In this document: positions 37,672 to 41,020 of the stretch, one piece after another
How positions within the stretch are numbered: position 1 is the first letter of the stretch
Layout: each line of letters opens with the position of its first letter
Source: Verrucomicrobiota bacterium
GTDB taxonomy: Bacteria > Verrucomicrobiota > Verrucomicrobiia > Limisphaerales > SIBE01
Assembly: GCA_016190065.1 (NCBI GenBank)
Contig: JACPRI010000421.1
Span: 1-41,020 of the forward strand
DNA length: 41,020 nucleotides
Direction: 5' to 3'
The notes under the pieces: generated by a model
Database searches by the model: none
Told to the model about the DNA's origin: nothing
The model's input: only the letters and a program-made list of their open reading frames with translations
Position numbers and translations under genes: made by a program

Positions 37672-38640
37672 TCATTGCTCCGCAATGGCCTTGCTGACCC
37701 GGCTGGGCGGTTCGAGGTAACGGTAAGGGCTGCTGGGGTTGTCGTTGTCGTACGCGAAGGCATCGCGATGGCTCAGGAAGAATTTCACAGCTTCCACCGG
37801 GATCGCGAACCCCAGCCCTTCGCCAAACGTCATCTTCATATTCGTCACGCCCACGACCTCTCCGCGCATATTGAACAACGGGCCGCCACTGTTGCCGGGG
37901 TTGATCTGCGCGGTCGTCTGCAAATAAAGTTCTCCCTGCAATTGCCGCGTCTTGGTGCTTAAGATGCCTTCCGTCACTGTGCGCTCGAGGCCGAGCGGAC
38001 TGCCAATGGCGAAAACGCGGTCGCCCACCGACAGCGCATCCGAATCGCCCAGCGCGATGAACGAGAACTTTGGCGCGTCCTTCTCCTCGATCTTCAGCAA
38101 GGCCAGGTCCTCGAACTTGTTCATGGCGACAATGCGGACCTCCTTGTAGGTCTTGCGCTCGAATTGTCCGCTCTTCTGATGATAGACCTCCACCGAAATC
38201 TGGGTCTCGCTTTCGATGACGTGGAAATTCGTGATCAAATGGCCTTCCTCGTTCAGAATGAAACCGGAGCCCAGCCCGCCCGGCGTCCGGACTTGCACCA
38301 CGCTCTCCCCAAGTGCCTTGACCAATTCGCGCACGCTTCGCTCCTGCTTGTTAGCGCCCGCCGCGTGAAAAAGCGCCGACTTTGACTCGGTCGAGGAAGC
38401 TATGGCTTCAGTTTCGGAATCTTTCCCTGATTTCACCGCGTCGGACCGGGTGATGGCCACGATCTGATTGCGCGGCACGACGAGGACCGTGTAACCGATG
38501 TCCACCGCGACTTGGTCCGGTTTCTCAACCAGAATTCGGCCGTTGATAGCGGCTTGATCCTTGAGTTGAAGGACGTCCGCGCCCGCTGCAGAAAACTCCG
38601 CCAGCACCAGCGCGCCCAAGAGGATGACTCGATCGAACAT
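37672..38640 (-). CDS. Secreted trypsin-like (S1C/HtrA-type) serine protease without PDZ
   Basis: GSGFILNEEGHLITNFHVI (His), NKFEDLALLKIE (Asp), TTAQINPGNSGGPLFNMRGEVVGV (Ser). Confidence 0.92.
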   Translation of the reverse strand: MFDRVILLGALVLAEFSAAGADVLQLKDQAAINGRILVEKPDQVAVDIGYTVLVVPRNQIVAITRSDAVKSGKDSETEAIASSTESKSALFHAAGANKQERSVRELVKALGESVVQVRTPGGLGSGFILNEEGHLITNFHVIESETQISVEVYHQKSGQFERKTYKEVRIVAMNKFEDLALLKIEEKDAPKFSFIALGDSDALSVGDRVFAIGSPLGLERTVTEGILSTKTRQLQGELYLQTTAQINPGNSGGPLFNMRGEVVGVTNMKMTFGEGLGFAIPVEAVKFFLSHRDAFAYDNDNPSSPYRYLEPPSRVSKAIAEQ

Positions 38641-38725
38641 GACGTAATCTTAATTGCCGGGGGTGCCATTGACAAGGTGCTAAACGCAGATCGAAGCTCG
38701 GTCCACCCGGATCGGGAGCGGCAAA

Positions 38726-38766
38726 CATCGATCGCCGAACGTCGAACATCGAATCTCCAACATTGA
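38726..38766. repeat. Short degenerate repeat CGAACRTCGAACATCGAATC
   Basis: catcgatcgccgaacgtcgaacatcgaatctccaacattga. Confidence 0.55.
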
Positions 38767-38884
38767 CTGAAGACTGGCTCGTTCGACGTTCATTTCCTCA
38801 ATCAGTTCAATCAGTTCGTTCATGAAGCCACTTGTTCTCGGCGAGGCTTTCTGATTTCATCCCAGGCAACCAGAGCTTAATCAC

Positions 38885-38909
38885 ACCGCCGGGACCGAAT
38901 CCCGGCGGT
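38885..38909. other. Perfect hairpin upstream of ndk
   Basis: ACCGCCGGGA CCGAA TCCCGGCGGT, 10-bp stem, 5-nt loop; no T-tract. Confidence 0.5.
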
Positions 38910-38978
38910 CGCACAGTGGACCCAGGCTAAGAACAATCGCGCGTCGCGGACCGCGCCCGAAGCCCTGACAGGATCTTT

Positions 38979-39428
38979 ATGGAGATGACCCTCGTGCTCT
39001 TGAAACCGGACTGCCACGAGAAACAACTCGTGGGCGAGGTCATCGGGCGTTTCGAACGGAGCGGCCTGCGAATTTGCGCCTGCAAGACGTTCCGGTTCAC
39101 TCCTGAACTCCTGCGCATCCACTACGCCCACGTGGTTCACCTGCCGGTTTATCCGCAGCTCGCCGCTTACATGCAATCGGCCCCTGTGATCGCTCTGGCT
39201 CTCCAGGGCGATCAATGCGTGGCGCGCGTCAGGGAAATGGTCGGTCCGACCGATTCAAGGAAGGCGCCCAAAGGAACGATCCGAGGCGATCTGGGCGAGG
39301 ACGGCATGCAGAACGTCGTCCACGCTTCTGACTCTGTTGCGAACGCCCAAATCGAGCTGCGGCGGTTTTTCCAAGGGGATGACCTTGTCGTGGATCGAAT
39401 GGCGTTTGCCCCGGCAAATCGACCTTAA
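38979..39428 (+). CDS. ndk: Nucleoside diphosphate kinase
   Basis: MEMTLVLLKPDCHEKQLVGEVIGRFERSGLRI...GPTDSRKAPKGTIRGDLGEDGMQNVVHASDSVANAQIELRRFF; active-site NxxHxSDS. Confidence 0.95.
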   Translation: MEMTLVLLKPDCHEKQLVGEVIGRFERSGLRICACKTFRFTPELLRIHYAHVVHLPVYPQLAAYMQSAPVIALALQGDQCVARVREMVGPTDSRKAPKGTIRGDLGEDGMQNVVHASDSVANAQIELRRFFQGDDLVVDRMAFAPANRP

Positions 39429-39722
39429 AGCGGTGTCTGGCTGATCAGGAGGTAACAGAAACGGAGTGAAACGCGCTGCACAAAGAAATCATCCGCTGAG
39501 GAACGCACCTCGAGCGGGCGGAGGATGATCAGCGTCAGCCAGAGTTTCTCAGTCTCTGTTGTCTCCGTTTCCTCATGTTAGAAATCGAACGGTTGCGGCT
39601 CACCGTGTCTCCTTTCTTCTCGCCGGCTTCGAGCACTTCGTGGAATTCCTGTTTTCGCACCATCAGGCGAGGCAGGCAAAGATGCCTGCCCCTGAAGTTC
39701 GGACATACTTTGGCACGAGTCT

Positions 39723-41020
39723 TCAGTTCTTCGAGCCGAGGCACCAGAGGTTCTTGTAAGTCCGAATAAAAATCTCGCCGTCCGAGGTCGCCAACGACGA
39801 CATGGCCGTCTCGCCCAACGGATTCGTGCTCAGCAATTCGAACTTTGGATTCGCCCGGAGCACAAAGGTGTCGCCGCCCTGATTGATCACGTAGAGCTTG
39901 CCTTCCGCCAGCACCATCGACGACCACGAGGTCGTTTTCGCGGCGGGCCCACGGAGACGTTCTTCCCAAACCAGCTTGCCGGTCTTCAACTCGAAGCACT
40001 CGGCAACACCCGGATCGTTGTGGATGTAAATGTGGCCGTCATGGATCACGCCCGATCCAATGCGTTGTTTGGTTCTTGGATGGTGCCACAGCCGATGCGT
40101 CTGGGTCACGTCCCCGCTCCCGCCAGGCCTGACGGCCAACGCGGAACCATTGAACCCGCCCATGCCGACGACCACGCCTTCGGCGAACAGAGGCGAGGTA
40201 TAGACCAGCGGATTCAAACCGCCGCAAGTCCAGAGTTCCCGGCCCGTTCCCGGATCAAACGCGCAGACGCGCTGGGGGAACGTCATGACCATTTCTTCGC
40301 GCCCATCCACATTGATCACAATCGGCGTGGTCCAGGATCCAATCCACGTGTTCCCGGTGTCTCCCGATTTTTTTTCGCCGGAGTGGCCGCCGGGTTCATC
40401 GACTTGCCAGACGGTTTCGCCGGTCCGTTTGTTGAGGGCGATCAGGAAAGTTCGTTCGCCAGGACCGAAATTCAGGACGCACAAATCGCCCTGGAGCATG
40501 GGCGAAGCCGCGTTGCCCCAGATGTGGGTTTGCTTGCCCAGATCGCGATGCCAGATTTCTTTGCCGTGGAGATCGTAACAATACAGCCCGGCGGAACCGA
40601 ATGAGGCGATCACGCGTTCACCATCCGTCACGGGCGAAGCGGAGCAGTCGGGATTCGTTTCGTGCGTGAGTTCTTTGTCGGGGTAAGTGGTGCCGGTTTG
40701 CCAGAGAAGCTTCCCCGCCCGGCGGTCGAAGCACATGAGGGTGCGGCGCCGCTCCTTCTCGATCGCCTGGGTGATGAAGACGCGGTCGCTCCACACAATG
40801 GGGGTTGAATTCCCTCGATCTGGCAAAGCCGCGTGCCAACGAACATTTTCCGTGGTGCTCCAACGGACGGGCAAATTCTTTTCCGTCGAAACGCCCGTGC
40901 CGTGCGGTCCGCGCCACGCGGGCCAGTTCCCGGCTTGAATAGACACGCTGCCAAGGAAGAGGGCGAGAACAACCCCCGATATCGCAGATGGGCGCGGATG
41001 AAGCGCAAAGGCAGCCTGGC
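39723..41020 (-). CDS. Secreted PQQ-like beta-propeller repeat protein (5' end beyond window)
   Basis: NWPAWRGPHGTGVSTEKNLPVRWSTTENVRWHAALPDRGNSTPIVWSDRVFITQ...; in-frame upstream HPRPSAISGVVLALFLGSVSIQAGNW is a signal peptide, so the true start lies beyond 41020. Confidence 0.9.
   Translation of the reverse strand, partial: QAAFALHPRPSAISGVVLALFLGSVSIQAGNWPAWRGPHGTGVSTEKNLPVRWSTTENVRWHAALPDRGNSTPIVWSDRVFITQAIEKERRRTLMCFDRRAGKLLWQTGTTYPDKELTHETNPDCSASPVTDGERVIASFGSAGLYCYDLHGKEIWHRDLGKQTHIWGNAASPMLQGDLCVLNFGPGERTFLIALNKRTGETVWQVDEPGGHSGEKKSGDTGNTWIGSWTTPIVINVDGREEMVMTFPQRVCAFDPGTGRELWTCGGLNPLVYTSPLFAEGVVVGMGGFNGSALAVRPGGSGDVTQTHRLWHHPRTKQRIGSGVIHDGHIYIHNDPGVAECFELKTGKLVWEERLRGPAAKTTSWSSMVLAEGKLYVINQGGDTFVLRANPKFELLSTNPLGETAMSSLATSDGEIFIRTYKNLWCLGSKN

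Overview
41 kb GC-rich bacterial chromosomal window. The gene content and style (PulG-like pseudopilins, LamG/Calx-beta/PA14 secreted proteins, DUF4058/Uma2 debris) resemble a Verrucomicrobia/Planctomycetes-type genome, which is an inference. Recognisable genes: leuS (5' part, minus), response regulator-HDOD, pseudopilin, a two-subunit TPP-dependent decarboxylase whose halves are separated by a DUF4058 gene and a Uma2 relic, a divergent Nramp-like transporter, a DNRLRE/Ig/Calx-beta protein, a FlgN-like protein, a Crp/Fnr regulator followed by a translationally coupled heme operon hemE-hemN-hemY/G-hemH, FeoA, a stand-alone CBM48 domain, a gltD-like / nifJ (PFOR) / dihydroorotate-dehydrogenase-like redox cluster, aroC, a DUF218/YdcF protein, a Calx-beta/PA14 protein, trpS, an esterase, an HD-domain protein, a second pseudopilin, a triple-LamG protein, PrsW, an S1C protease, ndk and a PQQ-type beta-propeller protein. 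The most striking signal is that several short repeats of intergenic type sit in frame inside conserved housekeeping ORFs: two in leuS and two in nifJ. The nifJ insert at 21236-21328 is a 93-bp palindromic element with perfect 10-bp terminal inverted repeats. A REPIN-like double hairpin with compensatory changes and several MITE-like inverted repeats are also present. Relics of a transglutaminase, Uma2, ParA-like and DUF2339/DUF3999 genes can be read between the annotated ORFs. No CRISPR array, rRNA or convincing tRNA was seen.
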